DNA of 64,000 bases. Source: Mansonella perstans. Its lineage: Eukaryota > Nematoda > Chromadorea > Rhabditida > Onchocercidae. A program made the position numbers and the translations under genes. Under the pieces are notes generated by a model, which was not told the DNA's origin, did not search any database, and was given only the letters and a program-made list of their open reading frames with translations. Positions 11,801 to 24,028 of the stretch are shown piece after piece. Position 1 is the first letter of the stretch, and the number at the start of each line of letters is the position of its first letter. Where the stretch lies: contig JBAMDO010000077.1 of NCBI GenBank assembly GCA_037074765.1, positions 1 to 64,000 of the forward strand, written 5' to 3'.

Positions 11801-14800
11801 GTAGAAAAAAAGTTGAACATAACCTTCTGCCTCGAGGAATGTGGTAACGGTGTGATTTCCGGCCGGGCTAATAACTACACAGTGATATTCACCGCGATCC
11901 TGTGGGGTGAATTCTTGAAATGTCCAAACAGATGTATCCGAAAATCTATCAAGTTGAATACATTGAGGCATTTCTTTATGAATTATAAATAGCTATTTGC
12001 CTAATTTCTTAAAAAAAAGAAAAGACAAAATACGACAAACTTCTGCACAACATTTATGGAACTTACTGATAGAAAAGTGGTTCGCCAAGTTGTTCGTCTT
12101 TTTTGTACCAGTAAAGCGTAAATTCATCTGTCGAAACTACTGAACATGTCAAATTGAACGGCTGTGAAACAATTGCTGTCGAACGTTCAGCCATATATGC
12201 TCTAATTGAAATATACCATATGTTTCAAGGGATCAAATTGTCGTAAAAAAATGATCAATAAAGCAGAAACCAAATAGATGTATTCTGGAAAATCAATAAA
12301 TAATCGTACCTTGGTCCAGTGGTTTGCAAGACTGAGATCGCAGTAGGAGCGATCCGCTGAAACTCATAGGATTGATCGTCTTCACCTTTCAAGCGAACAA
12401 AAAATAATCCAGGCGGTGGCACGAACGGTCCAACGTAATATAAATAAGGATTCTGCATATTTATAGTAGCTGTTTTGGAGAATAATTCCTTGCCGTAGTA
12501 ATCTACCAGTGAAATTTCGGTAACCAACCCCGGTGCGGTTAAACCTTTCATATGGACGATTAAATAGGTACTTTGATGAGCGATTGGACGCGGATGTGAC
12601 TGAAAAATTTAATGCACCAATTCGAATGTTAATTTTAAAGCAGTTCACATATTAGTTTTAATGAAATAACTTAGTTAAAAAGGGGATCAAAATGAAACTT
12701 TCAATTTGAATAATTTTTACACTGACCAGTTCAATTTTGTCGATCAATTTTACTGCAAAACCGTATTTGAAATCAATAGTGCCATGACCAAATACTCGTA
12801 GAGTATTTTTCAGACGACTTGATGTACGTACTTTCCAGATTCCTGGCATAGGATCTCGAATCCGGATTAATTTAATACTGCTCAAATCAATAGATCCACC
12901 TTCATTGTTGAATTGGGCTTGATCCACTCGTTCACCTATTTCATTTTTTGTTGATCTTTTCCGTCATAATTGTTTTTTAAGTAAGCAACTTTTTTTCTCT
13001 AAATGTAAATAGTTTGGTTATCAATTATTCGAAATAAAAATTTAAACTTCCCACTCTTTTCGAAATAGAAGACAGCACCGATTCTATTAAATGAATCTCT
13101 TAACATTATTTGGAACATGATAAAAATTACCTTTAGGATCAATCAAACTAATATCCAGATTTCTATCATCCTTATCTCCTGATAACGATACCGTTAATTC
13201 AGTAAGCAACCTATCAACAGGTATCTGATATAGAGATGTACCACTATGGTTTCTAACTTCATACATTATGTGGACCTGAAAATATCATGAATTTTCCTGG
13301 CACAACAGCTAGATCATTTTATCTGCAATTCGGATATATGCCGATCAGAGAACTGAGAGCAAGCTTGGATTGCATTCCATTTCACGAATTTGCAGGTATT
13401 CATTACATCAATCCATTCCGATATAAATGGAAAAGTGGACAAAAAAAGCCCTTCACTTCAAATAACTTTGGAGGAATGACCTTTTTAAAGATGATCGAAT
13501 GGCGGACATAATTGATTACTTTGTTGATATCCGTTTTCTCTAAGTGAAACACTTGTCCAAAACTAACAGCAGCTATTTTTTCATAACATCGAAAACCGGG
13601 ATGTGTGCGATTGTTGCAATCTCCAGTCATCACAAATACTACCTTAAAACAAGTTCGATAACTAATTAGTCAATTAATACAGATTAAGCAAGTTTTACTT
13701 CCTGTGATATCATTGCACTTTCCGATTTATTAGCGGAAAAAATGAATGCCATGAACATACTTTACTGTCTTTTTCTTTTTTCTGATTTATTTTCACAACA
13801 AGTTCAGCTAATTATCTGAACAATTTTAAAAAATGTAAGTCGGATTTAAAAAAATGTCAGACAATGTGTTTTCATTCCATCATAGGTCACAATACCAGTC
13901 CTTCTGTATCAAAATGCTACTGTTGATCATAGTTCATATAAGTTTACAGTCTACAGGCGTCCCATATTGATATTTTAGATATCTGAGAGAATTTAGTCTA
14001 AGGAAACTTACAGAACTTTGCTTTTCTTGAATCAAATTCACGATTTGATCTTCTAAATGATAGTCTTTAGCTCGCGCATCAGTAAACACATAAATAAAAG
14101 ATGCAGGCAATGAGGCCTTCAGTGCCAATTGGATGCCTGAAAAAATTTGAAGATCCTGATAACAAGCATCAAATGACATATATGGCTTACTTTTTTGAAA
14201 TGGAACATACTTATTAAGAATTCATATAACTTAAGAACTTCATGCCGGCATCATCCTCAAATTGAATTCACGCTGAATTTCTTTTTCCGAGTAGATTACT
14301 TTCTTAGAAGTACTACTGCATTTACAGTATTTACGGTTCTAAAATTAAGTGAACTAACCGCTGAGTGTCATTTCAGGGCAATCGCCGCCACCTACTACGT
14401 GTACGGAGTTGAGATGCCTTTGGAAAGTTCTAGGATCAGTTGTAGAAAACACTGGCCCAACTCCTGGAATTTTTATACTTTGAAAATTCCGAGAATTTGA
14501 AAAACAAGCAAATAAAATAGTTCATTTAATAAATGCTTTCAACTTGATAGAAACTCAAGCAGTTACTAATTACAGATAAAAACTTGTAGAACTGTGCATA
14601 ATCAAAAGTGAGAGATATTACGACTTTAATGTCAGCATACGGGTAATATTAAGCAGTCAATTTAATTTTTTGAAGTTAAAAATTAAATTTATTCAGCAAA
14701 TTGACATAATCATTTTTTTATTATCAGTAAGAAGCAAATGAAATTTTAAGGAATTTTTCAAAACGCCAGTTCAGAAATTTTAGATCTTATGAGAAAGCTA

Positions 14801-15433
14801 ATTTTTCATCCTATTACCTACGTTTTTCCATTTTGTTAAAATTCTGACTTTTGTTGCCGAATTTTCATGAACTATTTAGTTGCTTTCTGCTCTATACTTC
14901 AAACAAATGCAATTATAGCAAACGGTTTAAAACTTTGCTAAATTATCCGGTTTTTTCGTACAGTTATCCATTTATTCGTACTCACTGAATACCACTTTTC
15001 AAATGCCCAAAAGTTCTTTTACACTGAACCGACAGATTACTTTCAAACTAAGTAATTTTTGTACACAAAATTATTGTTCATTAAGTATCACACTTTTTGA
15101 CGCACAGTTCTATTTTAATTACTTAATTACTCTATAATTAGGAACTTTTAATAACTAATAAAGAGAGTTACTAGGATCATGAAAGGGTACGTAGATATAA
15201 TTGTATATAAGTTTTTGGCGCTGTTTGAGCACAGTATCCAAGATTTTCTTTGCGCCATCTTGCACTTGAATCAAATCATCATTCATCGATCCAGTTGTAT
15301 CGAACACAAATGTTAGCGAAGATGTACCGGGTGGTATAGATTTTTCATGTGTTCCTTGTGCTGCTACATCGTGGTGACAATAAAATATTAGTGCAAGCCG
15401 TACGATAACAACATGAAGACTTAGTATATGCAT
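3098..15433 (-). CDS. him-4: Hemicentin (HIM-4-like), N-terminal 1,621 residues; gene continues off the left edge
   Basis: This is a large secreted extracellular matrix protein of the hemicentin family, which in nematodes organises hemidesmosome-like attachments and basement-membrane junctions. I joined 32 exons. Their lengths and phases agree at every junction (4,864 coding bases) with no stop. The order is signal peptide, VWA domain with the metal-site motif DTTGS, a hemicentin-specific region, then 13 Ig domains. The start at 15433 is the ATG in front of a hydrophobic leader ([19 protein letters not shown]) and an open exon. The last exon ends at a good donor (GTAAGG at 3097-3092), so the message goes on to the left. 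Known hemicentins carry many more Ig domains followed by EGF-like modules, so the distal part is missing from this window. Exon coordinates are in the three entries that follow. Identity is very secure; a few splice sites are less so. Confidence 0.93.
9364..9426. repeat. him-4: TA microsatellite tract in a hemicentin intron
   Basis: Interrupted runs of alternating T and A lie inside the intron between hemicentin exons 16 and 17. This is a simple low-complexity repeat with no sign of function. Confidence 0.85.
9745..9860. repeat. him-4: Imperfect tandem duplication in a hemicentin intron
   Basis: A segment beginning tcatcataagtacttc occurs at 9745 and again at 9813. Each copy is followed by related aatacttttataaa sequence. 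The first copy is expanded by an A tract of about 18 bases. It lies in the intron between hemicentin exons 15 and 16, close to the acceptor of exon 16. Confidence 0.8.
12310..15433 (-). other. him-4: Hemicentin exons 1-7: signal peptide, VWA domain and hemicentin N-terminal region
   Basis: Exons on the minus strand: 15433-15172, 14463-14359, 14136-14012, 13642-13481, 13275-13131, 12935-12727, 12599-12310. Exon 1 holds the leader and the start of the VWA fold ([17 protein letters not shown]). Exons 2-4 complete it, with the motifs [33 protein letters not shown] and [11 protein letters not shown], all typical of hemicentin VWA domains. Exons 5-7 carry the conserved stretch between the VWA and Ig domains ([37 protein letters not shown]). 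The donor after exon 4 reads AAG|GTCATT, which is weak. I chose it because it joins the frame and the hemicentin-like sequence FKK to VHI. Intron 1 is 708 bases. Confidence 0.9.
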
Positions 15434-17395
15434 CGTGGAGCTGAGGTATTTTTAGATTTTCTCTTTTTGCTCCTACAAATATAACTCTAATCTTCCTGCA
15501 AAAAGAACGATATGATTTTGTAAATCATTTTCGTTGAAATGTCAATTTGTAAGGAAATGAGTCAAGCTACTTCTTCAAGTCTTAGTTTTAAAATCATATG
15601 CAAATCAAAGGTTATGTTTCATTCATCATGCGCTTAATAATTATATTTAAATCGAATCGTTAATATTTTCCATTTAAATGGATGAATCCAAAGAATAACT
15701 GATGTCTTTTTTACTCATTGGAGAGCATATTCGTTCTTGCTAACTTACCACTAATTCTTAATGGCTATCAAGTATATGGCTCAGACTTTTATTCATCAAA
15801 TTTTTATTCGTTTTACCTTAATAAACAAACTAAGCAATGTACCAACGAGAATAATAGAATTTTTCACTTCCTGGTTTATTTTTTAGCTAATATCCATAAC
15901 CAACCAATAGCTAATAAGTTAATTAATAATGGCTTCAATAACATCTTATCCATGCTTAACCAGTAATAAAAATGTTCCGCGGACCTCAAAATAATGAAAG
16001 AATTAAAAACGAAATTAATTGAAGCAAGGTTCAAAAACTAGTATATTTATAAATTAACATTTTTCTGAAATGTTAATTGTTGTATGAATCTAATAAAATT
16101 CTGTTAAGATTAAACTAGATATTAGTTTTTCAATGTTATTTATTCACTAATTCCCAACGAAAGCACAACAGTTTGCATTTATTGGTAAATTAATTAATTG
16201 GAGGAAAGAGAAAAAAGTAACAGCAATTGAGACAAGCGAGCGATTCGATGTAATAAATCATTTGAATTCTGAGAGAAGTTTTTATTTACAAAAGCAATCA
16301 TCCTGTTGTAATTTAGCTGTTTTCAAGAATTCAAAAGATAATGGCGGTAAAAATAATTGGAAAGTATACGAGATTAAGTGGAGAAGTTCCAATAGTAAAT
16401 CCGATCAATTATCTTTAAAATGTCATACTAATTTTAAAACTGGATTGATGATGAGCATCTTATCACTAATGCACGATTGTGCTGCAAGAATTCTTGAGAT
16501 TATAATGTCTAGAAAAAATGATCCTTAGACACTTTTAGCAAAAACATTTAACTTTTAATTTTTTTTACAAATAATATGCAAAAATTTGTATGGAAATGCA
16601 AGGAATGCAAGATAAAATACATTTGCGCTTGCGTGCATTCGACGTGCAGAATATAAAAGTGTTTTAAAAAATAGAAGTAAGCAAAGATGCAATGCAAGTG
16701 ACAGGCCAATAAATTATAGAAGCTTGGACGATATAAAAAAACATCAGTGATATCAGTTGATAATGAATGATCTAAAATAGTCTTATCAGTGAAGGTCTCT
16801 TGTTGTGTCGCTATACAGCTATGATCTGTACAGCTGGTGAGGGGAACAGACCAATATCTAACTGCATTGAAAATTTTTGGATTAATTAAATTCATAATTG
16901 AATTAGGTCGAATGTAGTGATAAATGAAAACGATTTAAAAAAAGATTTAAACGCCGAAGGAAGAATGAACAAATAGTATTTGTTTCACATGTCTTTTCAC
17001 ATTATTCGAGTTCTGGATTGGAACACCTGAGGGACGTTAGCAAAGGGATACTAATGACAATAATCTGTTTATCTATTTGTCTCTTTTCTTTTTTTTTTCC
17101 ACTTATCTTTTATCTCTTTCACACTAATGTCCATCAATACTGAAAACTTAAACAATAAAATCTCAAAACCTCGGCTGAATCTCTAAACCTCCTGCTTAGC
17201 CACATCAGCAAGTCATGGCCAATTTATATGGAGCATATCAACTTTGCCTATGTCTTTTTTTCTTTATTGTACTGAAAATGCAATGTGATCGAGATTTCTT
17301 TAAATAAAAATAAAAAATTGACAATATTCAAATATAATGTATAAACATTACAGTTCCATTAATTAGTAAGTTAAAAAACAAACGACTGAAGTAAG

Positions 17396-17510
17396 ATATG
17401 GTAATATGTATAGATTGAATCGTGAGAGGAAAGAGGATACGATGATATGTATAGACCGGATTGTGAAATGGAAGAGGATGTAGATTGGTTCGGGAAAGGA
17501 AGGAGGAGAA
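17396..17510. repeat. Degenerate purine-rich tandem repeat
   Basis: Two to three diverged copies of a unit of about 40-48 bases are visible. Both main copies contain gatatgtatag or aatatgtatag followed by attg and a gagga-rich purine stretch. A third partial copy starts at tagattggttcggg. It lies in the gene-poor interval upstream of hemicentin. Confidence 0.6.
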
Positions 17511-20500
17511 ACTTAATAATCTTGCTAATCAACACTGTATGTTAAAGTAAAAGCTAGGTCATGTGTTCTCTTCCGAACACTTTTCTTCAAATTTAATAGA
17601 GCCAAATGGCTGTAACCAAATGATAAATGATTCTACTGGCTCTCTCAACATTTTCATTTCATTTCAATTTCTAAAAATTCATCTCAAATAAACATACGCA
17701 AACATACCTAAATGCATTCAGCACTATCACTCAGATCTCAGACCCTAATCATCTGGTCATAGCGAGAATTCCCTCCAAAGCTTAGCAACTTAGATAATTT
17801 TTGTTTTCCTATTAGTTTGGAAATATAATTGCTTGTTATTTTCACTCCTTTACTTGCGAACTGACTGAATTATCTCCATCAATTTCCTACGTATTTGTCC
17901 CAATTATGCGCAATTATTTCAGTTATTCATTAATCTTATCGATTCATCAATCATTGCTTACTTTACACTTTTGCTTATTTTTGTTTCCACACTTCGTTAT
18001 GATCTAGTCCAAATTCTAGTCATTTTTATGAATTCGCTTGTAAATTTCTTTTTTTTGGTATTTTCTAAAAAGTTTCTAGTTATGCAATAATTAAATAATT
18101 TCTTCCAATTTTTTTTAGAAATTCTTTTCGTAACTTTTGAATTAAAATAGTATCTTTGAATTATAATCTTTCTTTTAATTAAAACAGATCCTAGCCAGAT
18201 TTGCTTGGCTCAATCAATACTGTTATTTATTGTCAGATTGCATTTTTGATATAAAAGAGAGTTAATTTGCTTTGTAGGATCGCCACGTGACTCACGTTTA
18301 TGTTATTGCAAGTTCTCTTGTCTTTCTTATTCATTAGCTAACTAGCTATCACTCATGTAGATTTCCGTACATTCTAAATACTCGACCGCCTGTCCGTTTA
18401 CACAAATTCGAGAAGCAGTTCAAATCGAGCAAATTTGTTCCTCAAATCTTTTTTATGCAGCACCGATTGTTTAATTTATCACTAATAAGATTTAGGCCTA
18501 CTATGGAAGAATATAACAGGCCTTAGAGCTATTCCGTACACTTTCCATTATGAAAATCATTTGCTTGTTTTGTGCATAGCTTCATTTTTTGTTGTGGTGA
18601 AGTGTTGCCATGACAGTAAAGATGCTAATAAAATTATAGAAGTTAGCGAAAAATATTACTTCAAAAAATTTCGAAATTTTTGCCCAAAGCGAGAATGAAA
18701 AAGAGAGAAAGCAATCGTGGAAATGATAAAAATTTCGCATTAAAAACCATTTAACAATGATTATCATTAACAAAGAACAAGCTGATAAGCAGAAATAGTT
18801 TAAGCTTCAGTGAAAGTGACTCTTAGAAAACGAAAATATGCAAGAGACTGCATTTTGTTCCAGTCATTTCCGCCTTCTTTTCACATTATTTATCATTTTT
18901 TACCCTACTTTTAAACTATTCCAATACATTTTTTAAATTTATGCTAAATAAATTTAGCACACCAAACTGCTTCCTATTCTAACAAATTTGGCTAGTAAAT
19001 TAATAAATTATTTTGTCCTTCTGCAAAACTTAAAAATTATTGTTGGAGTGATGATCACCTTGTCATTTCATGCTATATTTATTAAAAAGATCGATCAATT
19101 GCTCGATTGCAAATATTGTAACTTTAAACGATTGAAAGTTTGAGATTTCTTAAAATTATTAACAATTTTCTGAAATTACATCTCTGTGAATTTCAAAAAG
19201 ATCTATCAGTTTTCTATAGATTAAGATTATTTATTTATATACAGGGCAACTTAAGGACATAGGTGTTAAGCTATTCCTACTTATAAAATATCTTTATGCA
19301 TTTATGCATTACTTTATCCTTTACTTTCAAGTTATAAAATTTCACTATTTAACAAGTTTTTCTGCTATATCCTGAACGAATATCAAAAATGATTAAATAT
19401 TTCTGCAGAATAGTGTATAATTATTAATCTTTTCTAAACACTATGGGGTAGATTAAGAAAATGTATAAGACTAGGGCTTGCAGCTTGATTTTTCCTTTTA
19501 AATCATACGTTGGATCTCTTGCACAACAAATCAGCCTTGCACATACGAAGAAACTGCTTGACAAATTCCTCTAATCCTCTAATCAATGTTTCAGACAATT
19601 CCTTTAGACTTAGCTATCAGGTCAGAATGAAAGTGAATTAAAAATATGGCACTTTCATTTTTCGCTTAAATTCAAATCTAACAACCGTTGATTAACAAAA
19701 AATTATTGAGGTGTGTCATTTCAAGAATAATCCATTTTAATTCCAAATATAAGGAACAATTTTTAAAATCGCTGGCAAAAATTTATTGCCTTTATTACGG
19801 AAAAATATGTTTTACACCAGAGCTGATCATGAAAAATGCCTAAATAAGCAAAAGACTAAAAATAAATAACAATTTATATCAATTTTTCACTTTTTGTAAA
19901 TTGAATCTTACATTGGTTTATTTTTGAAATATCAAAAGAGACGATAAATATTTCGACGCAAGCTTTGGCATTCTCACAATTTTTTTTTTTTTTTATTTAC
20001 ATGCAAAGGTCAACGAGCTTAACTTTAAAATTCAAGCAGTTCAACTTCAATTTTGGTTTTACCCATTCTTCTCCTCCGTTTGACCGCCAATTACTAATCA
20101 CAATAAAATCATGTGAGTTTTACGTAAATCTAAAAGAGCTCTTACATTTGACTAAAATATTTGAAAGCTTTTTTACCTGAAACTGTTTGACTTTCAGGTT
20201 CAAACCGCTTCGGCTTCTCATTTACGCAAATATAAAAGCGAATATGTTTTTGGTTTGTGAAGTAATAACGCTGATATTTACTGTCGCAGGGCATAATTTT
20301 GCCTTTGGCGAAACTATGAGAAATACACTAAAGCATATAAACAGATCATAGATTACGATGTTCATGTATAAAACAGGCACAATGGAAGAATTATTTACGC
20401 AATAATATATGGATAATATATGGAGACAAGCAAAGACAAATTTTGCCCACATCAAAAGTTAATTGATCTTTGAAAGTATAATAGCTTGGCACTTTCATTT

Positions 20501-21731
20501 CATCGTTGATGATAGTGCAATTTTTTAAATGAAGTTTGATTTAAAATAAAATTCGCGGTGCTTATTTGAAATCCCAATGAATCAAATATTTATTTAACAT
20601 CGATATTAGTGAAAAATTAAACATTAACGCTGCTATTAAAATTAATGAACAAAAAACTTTACTGAACAATTATCACTTTGTATGGATGACAATTGAGTAT
20701 TTTGCAATTAAATTGCATATTTCTATATTGAACTATCTGGCAACGATTCCACATGTTTAGTTGTGTCATCAGCTGGTAAAACCTATAATTAAAGATTACA
20801 AATGAGATACAATTCATTTACTTTCAAGTGCCGTAATTTAAAGAATTTAGAATAAATGTATTAATTGAAAACAACTTTTGATTTTTTGTTTTTTTCTGTC
20901 TTACCAAATGCGATAGCTTAAAGCAGTATGGGAATATCGCTAAACTTTACTTAAATCAATTGACGGCATTACCTGATTAATTAACGGTACTTTTAGGAGT
21001 TTGCAATTCAGTACCTATCGCTTTATTTTAGCTAAGGAAATAAATCATACAAAAACGATTCACATATATAATTAATAACATTCTTTTTTCCGCTCTCATA
21101 TTTACGGCAGTCGTCATATTATTTATAAATGAATTGTAGGAGTTCAAATAAAATTCAATTTACTCAAAAATTTAAAGATAATGTCCCTCTTTACTCTAAT
21201 CATTTCAATATACAATGACTGCAAGTAATGTCAGAAATATTTTAGTGTTCTGTTTTAAGCACTTTAAAAGTGATGTCTTGCTTGTTTTAATGGTGAATCC
21301 AAGTGTTATGCCTGAAGGAAGTTGATGCATGACATTGACAAGCCTTTAAATTTACCAGATTTGAATAACAAATGATAAAATTTTACTGGCACTGTACGAG
21401 AATTTTGCGTTCGGCCACATTTCAACGATGCTGCCATAGGCTTAGGTTCGATTCCTCCTATAGCTATTTTATTTCAGACTTTCACATTTGTCAAATTGAA
21501 AGGAAAATTCAAATTTGATAAATCTGCCTTTTTAATCAACACTGAGTAAAATTTAAGTTTTCCATTTTTTTTTGGAGAATTTCCATCATTTGAGTTGAAA
21601 TTTTAGAAAAGCTAAATTTAAACTTGTAGTAGTGTACTGACCACTTAAGGCTGAAATCTGAAATGGCGTTAATGGTGTTTTCACATTCGTAGTTTTCATG
21701 GCACAACTTCTACTTTTTTGTGTTTTATCCT

Positions 21732-21757
21732 AAAAAAAAAAAAAAAAAAAAAAAAAT
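21732..21757. repeat. Poly(A) tract of 26 bases
   Basis: An uninterrupted run of 26 A. No retroelement or processed gene copy is recognisable immediately 5' of it on the plus strand, so I treat it as a simple repeat. Confidence 0.9.
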
Positions 21758-22048
21758 AGAAGAGTGAGAAGCCGTTCGTGTTATGCCGTTGTTTCTGTTA
21801 TGAGAAGAAAAAAACAAAATTGTCAATTTTTTAGTTTTTTGCTTTTTTAGTTTTATTTTGAATGTTTGTTTGATCATAAATGATGTTAAAAAATCATCTA
21901 TATTTCAAACTTCTTGAGAAGGCGAATAATCTCTAAACAATGTGCTGGTCGCAACCATTTGTTCAATTAATTATTACATATACAGTTAGTTGATCAAACT
22001 AAATTCAAGCTAATTATTTTAATTACAACTAGTTAAACAATTATAATT

Positions 22049-22326
22049 ATGCAAAGGCTTTGTACATTGCTCTATCCCAATTCCAAACTAACCACATTAA
22101 AATGTCTTGACCCTCTAACAATTGGTACGCCTGGGCTTAATTCCAGTTTTTTGCGCGAACATTCCAACAACGCCCATACAGGAGCGGTAAGAATCGGTAA
22201 ACATGTCATTATCAAACATTGCGATATTACAAATATTCTCAACAAAAGTAGAAATATCGTACCACCACTCATCAGGACAGTATAATAACAAAATGCTATA
22301 TGACACCTCTTCACTTTTCTTTTCAT
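22049..22326. other. ORF-rich, GC-richer island of unknown nature
   Basis: This stretch is visibly richer in G and C than its surroundings. It carries one plus-strand frame (22049-22285, 78 codons) and two overlapping minus-strand frames (22326-22072 and 22306-22115). One minus frame is hydrophobic. The other is hydrophilic, with several aromatic and acidic residues (for example PDEWWYDISTFVENICNIAM). I recognise none of them and found no convincing splice sites joining them to other exons. It could be an old gene fragment, an organelle-derived or endosymbiont-derived insertion, or chance. Confidence 0.3.
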
Positions 22327-24028
22327 TTCAGGTCAAAGATCTAAAATTGATAAGTTCTCGTTCTCTTTTCATAATTAAATCTATTTTAATTTCATTCTTG
22401 TACAAATTAAAAGATCATAGCTTTGTTATATCTTACTTTTTTAGAAGAGGTAAAGCATCATATCTGCGAAACAAAGTAGGCTTAGTACAGAAAAGTAAGT
22501 CAATTTTAAAAAAAAGAAAGAAAATGATAAAATTGTCAAAAAAAGCGAATTAAAAAAGTGTTACTTAGAAAGCCCACTGTTTCTTCATTGCTTTTTGATC
22601 TTATGTGTGAGGAAAAAGGCTAATACGCACTGTGCAGCGTCACATAAAATTTTTCTTCCTTAAAGTTTGTTTTAAAGGAAGCAAATGACTAGCAATAAAC
22701 TACGAGTGAATTAACCGGCAAGCATTTCGGCCGGTCCTTTAAATTTTTAAATATTTAAAAGCTATTAGCTTAAAAAAATACTCCAGTTTGTCTCGATGAG
22801 CAAAATTACAGAAGCTGTTAATTTTTTTGCGTGCATTCAATATTTCGTGCTTTTCAACAACAGAAATATCCAAGTTCACTTCCAAAAATGATTTATACAG
22901 ATATATATCATACTAAAAACAACGTTTTTGCGAATCTCTTGAAAGTTCTCTAGAGTTTAAAAATGTCTTTTTTTTAAAGAAAACTTTTGACAATTTCTCA
23001 AATGCTGCTAATGGTGGTTTATTAGAAAAACCAAACTCATGCTCAGTTTTCCAAAAAGCAACCATTATAAAATTGATGGATAGAATTTTATATAGAATTA
23101 AATAAATGCGAATTAAATTTTGATTCTAATTTAACTAAGCAAATCATTTTCACTAAAAAAATTTTTTCTTCTATATTTAAATTATTGACTGCCCATTTTT
23201 TTGGATATTTCATTGAATTTTTCAGTCTTCACTTATGAACGTATCAATTCCTCTTGCTGATCAAAGTAAAATAATGAGTCCAATAACGTGTCACAATTGA
23301 AATTAGAATCAGTGTTAATGAATTTGATAGTTTATGATTTATTGTCTCATTTTTTGCTATTTTTCAAATTTGTACGGAAATGAAGAAAATACGGACAATA
23401 TTGTGGCTTGATTTCATTTTTAATTTTATTAAAATAATTTTATTTTTCCATATCATTGAAAATTTCAATTTTATTCTTCTCTCCCATGTGAGATAAAAAT
23501 ATCCTTGTACAAATGAATGAGAAACGACCCTTGACATCGTAGGTCTCATTTTTTGTGCGATAATTGCATAAAATAAAATGAAAGAAGATGGTGTAACTTA
23601 TGTACCCAAATTTTGATACTACTTCCAATGTACTTTTAAAATTTTGAAAATGATCACCGCTTATTAGAAGAAGTTAAATGAATTGGAATTTGTGCTTTCA
23701 TTTGTAAAATTTGCAAAAATCTGTTTTTGTTTTACAACTTATTTCAAAACAGCGTGGCGATTTTCGAGCAACAGAAATCTGCTTACGTTTACTCTTGCAT
23801 TATAAAAAATTACAAAAAATTCGCATTTGATTATTTCAATTATTGTTAACTTCAGCTTGTTTTCATATCAGCTGAAATACAAGGTAAAATTTGCTTCTAT
23901 AGTTTGCGATTCATCAAATAACGTTTGAAGCCAAACAAATTCCATCACAATTTTTAATGCGATTCGGAATAATTCAATAAAAGTTCATAATTAGCAATGA
24001 TCATGCACAAATTTCAATAAAGTAGTAA

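Larger units (their letters stand above)
8970..12201 (-). other. him-4: Hemicentin exons 8-18: immunoglobulin domains 1-5
   Basis: Exons on the minus strand: 12201-12067, 11945-11824, 11491-11349, 11147-10943, 10704-10621, 10546-10439, 10208-10135, 9980-9876, 9721-9631, 9316-9134, 9065-8970. Each domain shows the I-set pattern of Cys, Trp, then D.G.Y.C. Examples are LTCSVVS with LYWYKKD and DRGEYHC (Ig1), FLHCRTQ with VQWLK and DAGIYHC (Ig2), VSCSID with PKWYFKG and [13 protein letters not shown] (Ig3), LECT with ITWFRGG and [13 protein letters not shown] (Ig4), and LQCRAIG with ITWRRDG and [11 protein letters not shown] (Ig5). The donor of the 84-base exon (T|GTTTGT at 10620) is the least certain call. 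It was picked because it is the only one found that keeps the frame into the next exon. Confidence 0.85.
15434..24028. other. 8.6 kb between hemicentin and the phosphatase gene; no confident gene
   Basis: This is the 5' flank of hemicentin and the 3' flank of the tyrosine phosphatase gene, both on the minus strand. The open frames are short, AT-rich and lack recognisable motifs or consistent splice structure. Repeats and one ORF-rich island inside it are listed separately. Hemicentin promoter elements are presumably just above 15433, but I cannot point to a defined site. Confidence 0.6.

Noticed and set aside
16548..16895. 115-codon minus-strand open frame
   Set aside because: Composition follows the AT-rich background (Phe, His, Ile, Tyr); no motif, leader or splice context.
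21445..21466. T-arm-like sequence ggttcgattcc followed by tcctatagct, as in a tRNA
   Set aside because: The T stem pairs poorly, and no matching acceptor strand, D arm or anticodon arm is found at the right distance upstream.
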